Source: Forficula auricularia (taxonomy: Eukaryota > Arthropoda > Insecta > Dermaptera > Forficulidae). Taken from it: a stretch of DNA of 64,000 nucleotides. The position numbers and the translations under genes were made by a program. The notes under the pieces were generated by a model, which ran no database searches, was not told the origin of the DNA, and saw only the letters and a program-made list of their open reading frames with translations. Every line of letters begins with the position of its first letter. Positions within the stretch are counted from its first letter, which is position 1. Below, piece after piece: positions 22,416 through 32,599 of this stretch. The stretch lies in contig JALMQS010000618.1 in NCBI GenBank assembly GCA_024734495.1, forward strand, positions 605,027 to 669,026, given 5' to 3'.

Positions 22416-23453
22416 AATTACTATACCGGTAGATATCATTAGAAGCGATCCTAGCGGCGAGTCAAAAACTAAAATAACCTTGTGTTTCTGGTTGCATATG
22501 ACAGGCGTTGAGAAAATGAATATGGATCATATCTAAATAAATATTTAAAAAATACATTTGAAAGGTTACAAATTTATTTTTATTGACATGTTATAATCAA
22601 AATATAAATTTAAATTTATTTATTGGTAAATTTTCTTCTGGGGCTATGCTTGCGCGTTATAAAATCGATACAAAAATATATAGAAGAAAATCTCTATTCT
22701 TTTTACTGTACTGATAAAACTTCTTTTTAGATATATGTATAAATTGAAGAGTGCATCAGAGTAGATCAAGCAAAAGCCATTTCACGTATGCCTCTAGCAA
22801 CAGATTTGAATTCCTTTCTTCTCTATCCGATTCTCGTGTTTTCACACCATCGCTGCCGCCCTGAAGAATCCCACGTCTCTTTAGTTCGATCGCTCGAAAA
22901 GCTTTCAATTTTATTTAATGGCCCACTATTCGGAGCAAATAGCAATCTGAAAAATCACGGTCATTATCACTCAGGCGACTTTTATTTGTTCTCAAACGCC
23001 TTTTTTTCAGTTTCTCATTAGAAATAAATCTTTTTAAATGATAATCAATGATGACAATTCTCAATAAGTCAAGAGAAGGGACGATTCGATTTAATTTTAA
23101 TGCATGCTATTAAATGGATAATCATTTAAGATTGATAGAAATTTTATTCCCGACCATGACTCTTAAGAATTCTTAAAGAGACTGGACTTCACTAAAGAAG
23201 ATCTATTACTATTATCCGAGCTCTGGAATTGAATTCACTCGATTTAATTTATTTTTTTCTGAATGATTTATGTTTATAAATGTCTGGAATGTGGTTTTTT
23301 TCTTATCAGTATTTCGAAAGCTATTGGATTTAATGTCAAAATGTTCCTCCGTAGGTAGCCTTAGTATTCAATTCACTCAATTTTTTTTATCAATTTCTAT
23401 AAAAATATCTGGAACATGGACAAAAATATTTTCACCTATTCCCTTATATCTGT
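22416..23453. other. No repeat recognised; possible host sequence
   Basis: No match to the window's repeats. A 77-codon plus-strand frame (22788-23021) and a 68-codon frame (23270-23476) lack domains. Nothing further can be said. Confidence 0.4.
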
Positions 23454-24478
23454 GTCTCTGTCAGTGTTCCCTCTAATTTTTTGTGACCTGTAGGCGCACT
23501 TTTAAGTTGATACAATTTGATGGCTGTATGTATATAATTAGACTCAGCCAATGGGTGAATACACCCATTGGCTGAATCCCTCTCCATTACTTAATTATGC
23601 ACTTTTTAAGTTTGTAGAGTTTTTTCCAAAAATAAAAAAATATTGTGCGAAATTTAAAAAATCGCATGAAATAAAAAAAAAGACAATACAAAAATAGTAT
23701 TAATATTCAGCCAAATTTTGTACCTACTTATACGCATTGATTCGATCTTACAGGATACCACTTGTACTACATACATTACAACGGAACACAATGAAAATAA
23801 GCTGAGGTGTTCTGATGTGGCCATCCACTTGACTTTACCATACAACCTGGCCCGTCACTTACATTAATATTTAATAAAATTATTATAATCATGTAGAGGG
23901 GGGGGGGTTAGTTTTAGCATTTTTAATCTCCTAAGGGCACACTGATTATGTATACAAAATTTGGTTGAGTTTGGTAAACGGCCAAGATTTTCATTTTTTG
24001 ACCCCCCCCCCCCCATTTTTGGCGGTTAGTTTTTCCATTTTCCTTCTGGAGGGCCACTGATTATGTATAAAAAATTTGGTTGAATTTGCACAAACGACCT
24101 AGATTTTTAATTTTTAACCCCCTCCTCCACCCCCCTTAATTTTGGGTCGATATGCACCAAAATCTAATCAGCTCTTAATCTCAATGGACTAAAACTACGT
24201 GTGAAATTTGGTTTCGATATTCACACTAGGTTTTGAGCTAGCTCGTCCACAAATATGGTAACGCACAGACTAACTAACAGAGATTTTGACAAAACAATTA
24301 TTATCTCGAAAAATATAATTTTTTCGATGTTTACTTATTAGAGCTATTTTGTAGAGCAAAATGCCATGGTTTCGCTTAATTTTTTTAATCGAAATAGTTT
24401 AAGCAGTTTTTGAGATATTTTTGAAAAATAAGGAAAACCACTTTTTTCATGCACGATTAAAATACTTGACCATACTCT

Positions 24479-24849
24479 TTTTTTTTTTTTTTTAATGATA
24501 TTGATGAGAGAAGGAGATACACCAGAAGGTGGGATCCCCTAAAGGCCTGTATGGACTGGCCCCTCAATCGTGAAAAGAACAGAGCAGAAGGAAAAAAGAA
24601 GCCGGGATCACGAGCCAATCTCAGAAACTTAGATACAATTCAATATCCAATTTACCAAGGTTTTAGGGGCTTTTCGAGCAGTGGTAAATCCTCCGCGCGA
24701 TAAATTCGGTTAAATTTATCTCCCACTTAATTTTTATTACCAGACCCTATACTTACAGAAAAAATGTCTGGGTATAGCCGGGAATCGAACCCGAGACCTC
24801 CGGGTTGCCAGTCAGTTGTTCTGACCATTACACCACCGAGGCGGACGTA
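24479..24849 (-). mobile_element. tRNA-derived SINE with LINE-like 3' tail
   Basis: CATACTCT at 24471-24478 and 24850-24857 is an exact 8-bp duplication. On the minus strand the element runs from the tRNA head (24844-24770) through a unique body to a tail (CCTTCTCTCATCAATATCAT and poly(A)) that closely matches the 3' end of the window's LINE. This is the classic SINE/LINE partnership in which the LINE reverse transcriptase recognises the shared tail. Confidence 0.85.
24770..24844 (-). other. tRNA-like head of the SINE (not a functional tRNA gene)
   Basis: Minus strand: A box within GGTGGTGTAATGGTCAG and a good B box (GGTTCGATTCC) with T stem TCGGG/CCCGG-like pairing. The anticodon stem does not pair well (loop CTGGCAA) and the acceptor arms mismatch, so the parent tRNA is not assigned. 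These boxes would serve as the internal Pol III promoter. Confidence 0.75.
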
Positions 24850-25031
24850 CATACTCTGTATGGTAAAGTAAAACTACTCTAAAATCAATTCAAATCATTA
24901 GTTCGTGAAGACAGTATTTACCTGATTATTGAGGCTTCCATTTGTCAAAACAAACAAACAAGAACAACAATTCACAATTACTTATTATTGAACAATTTTA
25001 GAATTAACATTTTTTATTAATGGCATTTATT

Positions 25032-25510
25032 TTATAACTTCGCTCTCCTGTCTTTTAGTTTTAACCATTCTGCAAAAACTTTACTTAAATTTACATTGTT
25101 TCCGTCATTTATATATGATTTTACTATCATCAGCATATCCATATGGTTTTCTTGCAATCGATTTCTTTGTTTCGTTTTAATCAAATTCATCAAACTAAAA
25201 CCGCGCTCACAATCCGCACTACTGGCCAGAAAAGTGGCTCCGATATCTAGTAATTTGGATAGATCTTTAAATTGTTCGTTATTTAAACTAAACATAACCA
25301 TTTCTTCAAAATTTCTTATTTGTTTAATTTTAAATTTTTCCCCCACTGCATACTTAAAATCTTTATACTGTTCGCTTATAAGAGATTTATCTCTAAGAAA
25401 AGCTTTATATTTTAAAAACAATTTTTCAATTTCCACTAGTTCGTAATTAAAATCGCAGGATAATAATTTTTTTGAACGAAAAAAAATATTTTGTGCGCGA
25501 GAATATTTTT
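25032..25510 (-). pseudogene. hAT transposase, C-terminal dimerisation domain
   Basis: About 155 residues end at the stop near 25032. The segment SSADCERGFSLMNLIKTKQR followed by NRLQENHMDMLM is the conserved hAT C-terminal dimerisation region. No DDE catalytic core or BED zinc finger is present; the frame opens straight out of the terminal repeat, so the first residues are TIR read-through and the element is internally deleted. It cannot transpose itself. The hAT subgroup is not fixed. Confidence 0.85.
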
Positions 25511-25679
25511 CGGGCACACAGCTTAGAGGGAACACTGGTCTCTGCCTGTCTGGGATTACGATACCCAGGATAACTCAAGAACAAAAAGTCGTAGAAAGTT
25601 GGTTCTGGCACCAGAATTTTTGTATTTCTAATGTAAAAAAGTGATTTGATTTCAGGGTCTTTAATTTTAAAACTTTCAT

Positions 25680-25985
25680 AATGATAAAAGTAAATGAATA
25701 TTTTATGAGATATTAATTTACTATGAGTTAGGTTTTCTAAGTCACTTGTTTCACGTTAAAAATTAAAAAAATAAAAGAGATAAATTTTTTCAATATATAT
25801 ATATTTCAGGCTATCAACCATTCTTCAGGAATTACAGAAATTAAAAAATTTGCCTCTTTTATTTTTTTAATTTTTAATGTGAAACAAGTGACCTAGAAAA
25901 CCTAACTCATAGTAAATTAATATCTCATAAAATGATTATTTACTTTTATCTTTATTACAGATATTTCACCTTGCACTAGGTTGAT
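25680..25985. mobile_element. Family F foldback repeat
   Basis: Flanks AAGTGACTTAGAAAACCTAA-type segments occur in both orientations (25700-25750 and 25870-25930) around a minus-strand hammerhead-like core. Confidence 0.6.
25790..25832 (-). ncRNA. Hammerhead-like motif, family F
   Basis: Minus strand CTGAAGA (position 7 is A, tolerated in hammerheads), extra A, stem II GG/CC with flanking mismatch, GAAA, then an alternating TA stretch that could self-pair as stem III. Cleavage site unclear. Confidence 0.4.
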
Positions 25986-26325
25986 TTTATAGAGATTTTA
26001 AGGTATTGACATAATAAAACCATAAAAACATATATTTACAATTTTAATTAGTTTATTGAATTGTTCAATTTATTTATATTAAAACCCATTTTATTACTAA
26101 TAATTTTTTATATATTAAAATTCATCAAAGAATATACAGTCCTAAGACAGTTTTGACAAAACCATCTGCCTCCACTGAACACTTTCAATTCTTTAAAGTC
26201 CTAAATTTTAATAAAACTTAAGAAATTAAAATATGAATGAATTAAATGAAAAAATAGATGTTAAATTTTATAAGTAGGTTATAATGAAAGGCAGTCCATA
26301 ATTTATTTAAATTTTATTCAAATTG

Positions 26326-26373
26326 CGACGTTTCGGAGCCTTTTTCTATCCTTCTTCATGGTATTGAACAGTT
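26326..26373 (-). ncRNA. Hammerhead-like motif, family C (core changed)
   Basis: Minus strand ATGAAGA in place of CTGAAGA, extra A, stem II GGA/TCC, GAAA, CGTC. Loss of the first C would weaken it. Confidence 0.4.
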
Positions 26374-26417
26374 AATGATGGGTGAGTATAACTCGGCTCC
26401 CACTAATAACTATTCAA

Positions 26418-26458
26418 TACCCTGAAGAAGGAGAGAACAAGTCTCCGAAACGCCGGAA
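26418..26458 (+). ncRNA. Hammerhead-like motif, family C
   Basis: CTGAAGA (26422-26428), extra A, five-pair stem II GGAGA/TCTCC, GAAA (26447-26450), CGCC. The U of the cleavage triplet is C here, so the site itself is probably lost. Confidence 0.5.
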
Positions 26459-26504
26459 TTTGAATAAAATTTAAATAATTTATGGACCACCTTTCATTAT
26501 AACC

Positions 26505-28575
26505 TACTTATACTTCTAATTAATTAAATTTCCTAATTTGACACACACTAATTTTTGTAATGAACTATTAGTGGTTAACAATTAATAAAAGGAAATTGAA
26601 AAACAGTCGTGATTTTTTCTAATATGGATTTTATACTAAGATTTTTGTTTAGATAGTTAAATTCAAAGCATATGATTTTTTAATATTAATCTAAAATATG
26701 TAATTTAAAATGATAAGCGAATAGTGATGAAAATAATTTTCAAAAGTTTAATAAATTCAATTAAATTAAAATTTATGTGCTTAAATTAGTTGAAAAGTTT
26801 TTATTTTTCCTAGAGTAGCAGTTGATTCATAAAGAGAAACAAACAGGTTGTCCTCTGTTTGACGCAAATAAACATGGACACATATATATCTGTATATATA
26901 TGTTATTTATTTGTTTGAGAATATAGTTTCGAAGGCTTGGCCTTCATAATCAGTCTTTTTTTAATTATTAATATTTTTTTCGAGGGGTCAGTATCTGGTG
27001 GATATTGAAATTTTTTCATCAAGCAGAGGACAACCTCTTTCTTTCTCTTTATGCTTAATTTAGTTGTTTTTTTCATATTCAAAGAATTTTTTATTTTTAA
27101 TATTTTAACATTAATATATATATATATATATATTAATATGTATTTTATTCAATCTAATAAAGTATTTTAATGAATTTAATATTAATTGAAGTTCTTACCT
27201 ATTTCTATTGAATTTCAAAACAAAGCATCGAAAAATTGAAGAATTTATTATTTTGTATCGGTAAGTTTTAAATAACATGATTATAAAATATTTTGTCCTT
27301 AATACGATTTTTCATATTTCTTTAACGTTTCAAAATTTATATATAAGCCAAAACCGTTTTTTTTTGTTTGTTTTTTTTTGGCTTTTCGCCCTTTCTAGCC
27401 ATAAGCCAATTTACTATACTAATTATTTATTTTTTAAATTTGTCTCTACCTCCTCCCGGGGTCAGACTGACATGATAAGCCCTAGCCTACCCGAACCCCA
27501 ACCAAAGCCGTTATTTGATATTACCAAAAATCAACAATGAGTTTATAAGCCACAGTAAATTGTTAAGATAGAAACCCCAAAAATTAGTCCTTTGAATTTG
27601 AAAAAAAAACCAGTAACATCTTGGTATCAGATCAAACTTCATACGAGCTTTCGTTTTCAAGTTTTCGTGGATATCTAATGACAGAAAAAATCATTATTGA
27701 AAATTACATTTACCCACTTTTTAAAAATTTCTGAAAACGAAAAATGGAAATCAAATAATTGGCTGAGCCCAATAATCCAAGCGGCTTTCAATTGAACTGA
27801 GAATTTCGTAGTGCCAATTAATCTGGAAGATCCGATCAATTGCATGGAAAGCGCCACCCGCGTCGGGTGGGCCAACCACGAATCTTCGGCTTACCTCTCC
27901 TCCTGAACAAGTGTGAGCTTGTTCGCCGGGTTACTGACCCAAGCGCCGCTCGCGGCCTAGTCCCCAATCAATTATTTATCAATACCAATACATTTTATGG
28001 AAATCTTTCATTTTTGAATTTTATTACCATTATCCAACTAAACGAAGGTGGAAATATTATTTTCTTAGCAAAGTTTGACATTTTTAGAGATGTTTAATTT
28101 ACCACAATTCTGCTAATAAGTATGAAATCTTGAATGAGAAAGTGATGAGGGTAGGTAATTTAATTTATAGGTATAATTGTTTTTATTATTCTAATATGAT
28201 ATACATTTTTTTTTTAATTTCTCACAAATGAACACCTAGGTAGGTAAAAAGTTTTTGATAAAAAGAAAAAATTGCAAACTACGAGATTTAAAAAAAAGTA
28301 CTCTATGATAAATATTGTATTATTATGTTTCAGCTTTACTTTACAAATATTCTGGTTAGAATGTCTGGCTAATAAATTCGGTGTTATGATTAAAATGAAA
28401 TAAAGTATCGAGGTAATTTAATTAATTTTTTATTCCAATTTACCACAATTTTAATAAAAAATAAAATACCATTAATTTTATCTAGGTTGTAAGTTACAAT
28501 TACAAAAATTTCTCCTGTATGTATAACATTGGGTCTTATTGCACTAAACATATACCACGCCGGCGCTATATATCC
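26505..28575 (+). mobile_element. R5 repeat, copy 1 (about 2.07 kb)
   Basis: Matches 55258-57455 in inverse orientation along nearly its full length, including a family B copy (26815-27060), a segment TCTACCTCCTCCCGGGGTC, and a GC-rich block at 27850-27965. Both strands of the block have short open frames conserved in the two copies, but neither resembles a known protein. Bounded by family C and R4 sequence. Confidence 0.7.
26918..26956 (-). ncRNA. Hammerhead-like motif, family B (decayed)
   Basis: Minus strand CTGATTA (G8 to T), T, stem II GAAGG/CCTTC, GAAA, CTATATTC. Two key positions are lost. Confidence 0.4.
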
Positions 28576-28625
28576 AATTTTTAACCGACTTCAAAAAAGA
28601 GGAGGTTATCAATTGGACTGATTTT
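28576..28625 (-). mobile_element. R4 terminal fragment
   Basis: TTTAACCGACTTCAAAAAAG and AGGAGGTTATCAATTGGACT match the R4 end that also adjoins the other R5 copy at 55258. Confidence 0.6.
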
Positions 28626-28679
28626 TTTTATATATATGTTTAACTATAGTCTCGATATAAATAAATTTAAAAATTTATA

Positions 28680-28940
28680 ATTAAAGGAATCGTAGGGAGT
28701 TGGACAAGACTTTAAATTAAATTAAATACAAGTTTTGATTATATATGCCATACGTTTCGTTGCTATTTTGCAACTTCTTCAGTGGCTCATTTATTAAACT
28801 TATTTGTCAGGATTTTTTACTACGAGAAAAAACATTTCAAAATAGCAAAATAGCAACGAAACGTATGGCATATTTAATCAAAACTTGTATTTAATTTAAT
28901 TTAAAGTCTTGTCCATCACTCTACAATTCCTTTAATTATT
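28680..28940. mobile_element. Foldback with family E hammerhead-like motif
   Basis: Arms 28685-28760 and 28857-28935 mirror each other (GACTTTAAATTAAATTAAAT). The minus-strand core is complete; the plus-strand arm keeps only GCAACGAAACGTATGGC. Confidence 0.7.
28744..28790 (-). ncRNA. Hammerhead-like motif, family E (well paired)
   Basis: Minus strand: stem I GCCA, CTGAAGA, extra A, five-pair stem II GTTGC/GCAAC with loop AAAATA, GAAA, CGTA, stem I' TGGC. Core bases all allowed; cleavage would follow GTA. Among the best-folded copies in the window. Confidence 0.65.
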
Positions 28941-29019
28941 AATCATGGACACGAATAATGAAATATTAAAAATTTATTTTTCCAGTGGAAGATACTCTTT
29001 CCTATTGTTTTTTTGTTTT

Positions 29020-29668
29020 TTAGTAATAATGATGAGAGAAGGAGTTACACCAAAAAAGGTGCAACCCCTAAAGGCCTCGGTTGGCCCCTCCATCGTGAAA
29101 AGAAGAAGAAAGAATTTTATGGGTTGGGCGGAGGTCGAAGGTATCTGTGGATACGGGTCTTAAATAGCTTAAGGTTATAGGTCGCGGGAAAGATGGTGGC
29201 AGGGAGCGAGTTCCAGTCTCTGGAGGTCATAGGAATAAAAGAGTTGGCGAAAGCGCTTGTTCGACTTTTATCCAATTTGACAGCGAAGGGGTGCTGAGCG
29301 TTAGAAAACCGCGTGTTTCTCGTAAAGAGGGCATTAGGGGGGATAAGAGATTTCAGCTCGACTGAACAGACACCGTGATAGTATCTGTAGTACAGGGAAA
29401 GGGCAGAAACGGTTCTTCGGTGAGCCAGGGAGTCGAGTGAGTTGGTTAGAGCCGGGTCTCCTATTAGTTTAATTGCTCGCTTCTGAATTGCATCCAGTGT
29501 AGCAAGAGAATGTTTGGATTCACCCCTCCACAGATGAGAGCCATATTCGAGACAGGGACGAATTTGAGCCTTATACAGCATAAGAAGTTGACTGGGAGTA
29601 TAACAGCGTCTAGACCTAAATAGGAGACCAAGCTTGCGCGCTGCAGCTTTAGCAGTGGTTGATAACAA
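29020..29668 (-). pseudogene. LINE C-terminal region and 3' UTR
   Basis: 29668-29117 on the minus strand encodes 183 residues of the RT thumb and C-terminal region (RPCLEYGSHLWRGESK, LAHRRTVSALSLYYRYYHG), closely related to the 5306-5971 part of the other copy. The catalytic palm is absent because the copy is 5'-truncated; family B sequence follows directly at the 5' end. The 3' UTR with GAGAAGGAGTTACACC (plus-strand view) ends near 29020. Untranslated now. Confidence 0.85.
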
Positions 29669-29739
29669 ATTATGCTACTCTTGGCAAAAAGAAACATTCA
29701 ATTTAAATTGTATATAAATATTTACATTTATTACTAGGA

Positions 29740-30870
29740 CACAGGGGCGTATTGATACACGGCCCGTTTAGGACAAGCTACGACACTGGGCCAGCTGAAA
29801 GAGAACCATCATATATTGGTTTTAAAAAAAGCTAGCTGCTATCTTAAAAAGTATCAACTCCTTTAAAAAACGAAATCTAATAATTATAACTAAGGTCATG
29901 ATATAATATATTGTGAACTCACATTACAGTCTGTAAGCCAAAGAAGAACATCGAGGAATGAGAAACAGCAGAGAGGGTTCAGGAGAATCCCAGAAAAATA
30001 GAAAAACACAATTAAAGTAATTTCAGAGTTAAGAAATATTTAATATAAATTAAAAAATTATTAAATACTTCAATGAGTTATTTTAATTAAAAAGTCTTCA
30101 AATTATCTTTAATGTATGTGTGGTAGGAATTATATTGAAAGAAGGAGAGAAAATAAGATTAAGAAAAATTTAATTCAAGGGAGAAATATTTTTATCAATG
30201 AAAATAAAATCAATAGAGATAAGAGATAATTTACCGTTAGAGTAACTAGATGCATCATCTCGAAGAGGTGAACCAATCCTTCGCGTACGAATAGATTGAA
30301 TGAAGACACTAGACAGGCACTAAAAGAAAAACAATCAAGGTATTTAGTTTTAATATTTAACTTAAGAATAAAAAACGCAAATGAAAAAAAAAATAAAAAT
30401 AATTTTGAAAAACTTGTCTTAGCTTGTAATCAACGACGGGACCAGGGGGAAATAATTATAATAGTTAATGCACCTCTATCAAGGGCGGATCCAGGGGGGC
30501 GGAGGGGGCGACCCCCCCTCCCCATAGCCAGGCCCGTGCCTGGCGGGTTTGGCTAACAGCTCAGCAAGCTTAGTTAGCGCTTGGGTTCGATTCCTAAGGG
30601 GACGAACCTCTCTGATATGCAGTGTAAAAATATTTTCTCTAAAATCTATGATTGGTTCTTAAAGATAAATTCATTTATTAAATTATAATATTTAAAATTA
30701 TCCTAGAAATTATATTAATGATTTTTATTTGTTCAAAGATAAATATTATAAAATTAATATATTAAAAATAAAAAAATTAGGTGTTGCTTTTTTTTTTTTG
30801 CGGTCAGTGTATTATAATGCAGGTGGACACATGCGAACAGTAGGCCGCTTGTTGCTGACCCCTGTAATAA
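29740..30870. other. Fragments with hAT-like ends; no intact gene
   Basis: CAGGGGCGTATTGATAC at 29754, GGGCGGATCCAGGGGG at 30483 and GGTCAGCAACAAGCGGCC (minus strand, ending 30861) resemble hAT termini, but partners and duplications could not be matched. A B-box-like GGGTTCGATTCC lies at 30583. The 86-codon frame at 30296-30556 has no domain. Confidence 0.35.
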
Positions 30871-31555
30871 AATATATCTACATATTTTAACTAAGTAAGA
30901 AATTTTTAACTTTGAAAACAAAGTTTAAATATAAATTTAATGGTTCTGTTATATATAGGGTTAACTTTAAAAAGTATATTTTTTGTACGTTAGGCCTTTA
31001 AATAACCCATTTTAGCTCGCTTGACAGACGGCCTCAGGCTACAATTTTTTCCACTTTACGCCTTTAATACATAAATACCTAAATTATCGCCTTTTCCATC
31101 CTTTTTTACGTCCATTTGTTTGGCGTTTTTTGGACAGAGTTCTGTAGCTATTTATCTTAAGTCATAATGCATACATGAAGCCAGCCTATTTTCTTTTTCC
31201 CACCCCTAGTGTCCAATGCAGAATCAGTGCAGAATTTTATTTTATGAAATCGTCAGCCTTATTTCAGAAAAATGAATGTGAACATTTCCTGTTTTTTTGA
31301 CTAATATCATTTTTCAATATATCTTATTACATACCACTTTCTATGCACAAAACAAAAATATAATAGAATGATAAATGAACCCTAAACTTGTCATCTATAC
31401 GACGGATGTGTTAGATATTATTTTAAAGAACATTTTCAATTAGAAATAATTCAAAACAAGGATTGTACATTCGTGGTTCTGGCATAAGGGCGATGATATA
31501 CAATTTTCACGCTAAAGTATTTTGGAATAATTCGTATCCATAGTAAATTAATAAC
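30871..31555. other. No feature recognised
   Basis: AT-rich sequence; no repeat ends, ORFs or RNA motifs supported. Confidence 0.45.
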
Positions 31556-31608
31556 AAGAATATTAGGGAATTGGGTAAAATTAAAAACACAAGAGATTTT
31601 TTATTAAA

Positions 31609-31656
31609 TGGGTCAGACGTTTCGTCAATTTATTTTGACTTCCTCAGTGGCCTATA
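31609..31656 (-). ncRNA. Hammerhead-like motif, family A
   Basis: Minus strand: stem I GGCCA, CTGAGGA, extra A, stem II GTCAA/TTGAC with loop AATAAA, GAAA, CGTC, stem I' TGACC (one mismatch). G8, G5 and G12 equivalents are all present. Confidence 0.65.
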
Positions 31657-31693
31657 GTATAAGAAATTGTTTTTTGACAAAGAGTGATAAAAT

Positions 31694-31737
31694 GGGCCAC
31701 TGATGAAGTCAAAATAAATTTACGAAACGTTCGGCCC
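31694..31737 (+). ncRNA. Hammerhead-like motif, family A, unit 1
   Basis: GGGCCA, CTGATGA (31700-31706), extra A, stem II GTCAA/TTTAC, GAAA (31724-31727), CGTT, C, GGCCC. Stem I pairs GGGCC with GGCCC. Core canonical; one stem II mismatch. Confidence 0.7.
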
Positions 31738-31838
31738 ATTTAATAAAAAACTTTGTGTTTTTAATTTTATCTAATTCCCCACTATACTATACTATATTTC
31801 ACTATAAGAAATTAATTTTTGACAAATACTGATAAAAT

Positions 31839-31881
31839 GGGTCACTGAGGAAATCATAATAAATTTACGAAACGTCTGTCC
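31839..31881 (+). ncRNA. Hammerhead-like motif, family A, unit 2
   Basis: GGGTCA, CTGAGGA (31845-31851), A, weak stem II, GAAA (31869-31872), CGTC, TGTCC. Stem I pairs four of five. Confidence 0.6.
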
Positions 31882-31988
31882 AATTTAATAAAAAAACTCT
31901 GCGTTTTTAATTTTATCCAATTTCCTACTATAGGTACTATACTATATTTCACTATAAGAAATTAATTTTTGACAAAGGCTGATAAACT

Positions 31989-32037
31989 GGGCCACTGAGA
32001 AAGTCAAAATGAATTGACGTGACGAAACGTCTGGCTC
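31989..32037 (+). ncRNA. Hammerhead-like motif, family A, unit 3
   Basis: GGGCCA, CTGAGAA (G8 to A), A, GTCAA/TTGAC plus a 5-base insertion, GAAA (32024-32027), CGTC, TGGCTC. Stem I pairs all six, but the G8 change should impair cleavage. Confidence 0.55.
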
Positions 32038-32109
32038 ATTAAATAAAAAAAATTTAAACTTTATCCAATTCCCTACTATTCCTGTTACATATATAATTAT
32101 TTTTTGCAA

Positions 32110-32250
32110 CGAAATTTTCTCTGGAGAGAGACGGACTGGTAGAAATTTTAATTGAATGTAATGGAAGGCAGCCCAGGGGTAGTGAGGAAAGAAAAAATTA
32201 ACACGTATTAAATAAGGTGTAATTTATTGGAATCCTTCCTCCTTTCCGTA
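32110..32250. mobile_element. Family G repeat fragment
   Basis: CTGGAGAGAGACGGACTGGT and AATGGAAGGCAGCCCAGGGG also occur at 33250-33320 and, inverted, at 43600-43635. Noncoding. Confidence 0.55.
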
Positions 32251-32599
32251 TATATTTTTTTTTTTTTTTAAGGAATTTCAACTAATCAAAAGTTTAGTTT
32301 AGTTTCAAATTGTCGATACTATGTAGTAGACATTAAATTTTAAAGGAAATCATGAGAGAATGTCACCTACTAGATCCGAGATAGAATGGATAATTTGTCA
32401 GAAGAGTTGTGTTCATCCATTAGGGAAACGAACTTGAGTGCCAAAAAATTATAATCCAGGTCAATTGGCACTAACCTGTGAGGATTAGGCCTTTCCCTCA
32501 TACATATGTATCGCACTAAATAAATCACATTAAACCTTTGAGTGACTTGTTTAGCAGAAAAAAATAGCCTTATTCTACAGAAATACCTCTCATTATATC

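Larger units (their letters stand above)
23800..24862 (+). mobile_element. R1 repeat, longest copy
   Basis: Runs from TTCTGATGTGGCCATCCACT through two 125-bp subunits (each GATTATGTATA.AAAATTTGGTTGA and a C-run), the AATCTAATCAGCTCTTAATC block and a TCTCGAAAAATATAATTTTT block to the terminal hairpin CCATAC..GTATGG and TAAAGTA. The 3' hairpin suggests a Helitron/Helentron-like non-autonomous element, but this is inference. Confidence 0.6.
23462..25537 (-). mobile_element. hAT transposon with nested R1 and SINE
   Basis: Perfect 15-bp ends CAGTGTTCCCTCTAA (23462 and mirrored at 25537) are flanked by GTCTCTGT (23454-23461) and GTCTCTGC (25538-25545), an 8-bp duplication with one change. The transposase remnant is on the minus strand. 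R1 (23800-24862) and, inside it, a SINE (24479-24849) were added later. A hairpin at 23553-23580 (AGCCAATGGGTG mirrored) lies in the hAT part. Confidence 0.85.
26273..26512. mobile_element. 240-bp foldback with two hammerhead-like cores (family C)
   Basis: The arm ATAGGTTATAATGAAAGGCA-like region (26275-26335) mirrors 26451-26512. Cores lie at 26326-26373 (minus) and 26418-26458 (plus). Confidence 0.65.
31556..32100 (+). mobile_element. Retrozyme-like array: three direct units plus one inverted
   Basis: Units with TTTAATTTTATC, CACTATAAGAAATTAATTTT and a hammerhead-like core recur at about 145-155-bp spacing on the plus strand (cores starting 31694, 31839, 31989), preceded by one inverted core (31609-31656). 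No protein is encoded. Self-cleavage at successive cores would release units of about 145 and 155 nt. This resembles tandem retrozyme layouts known in plants and animals, by inference only. Confidence 0.6.

Noticed and set aside
24770..24844. Functional tRNA gene on the minus strand
   Set aside because: A and B boxes are good but the anticodon and acceptor stems do not pair, and the segment is the head of a SINE with target duplications.
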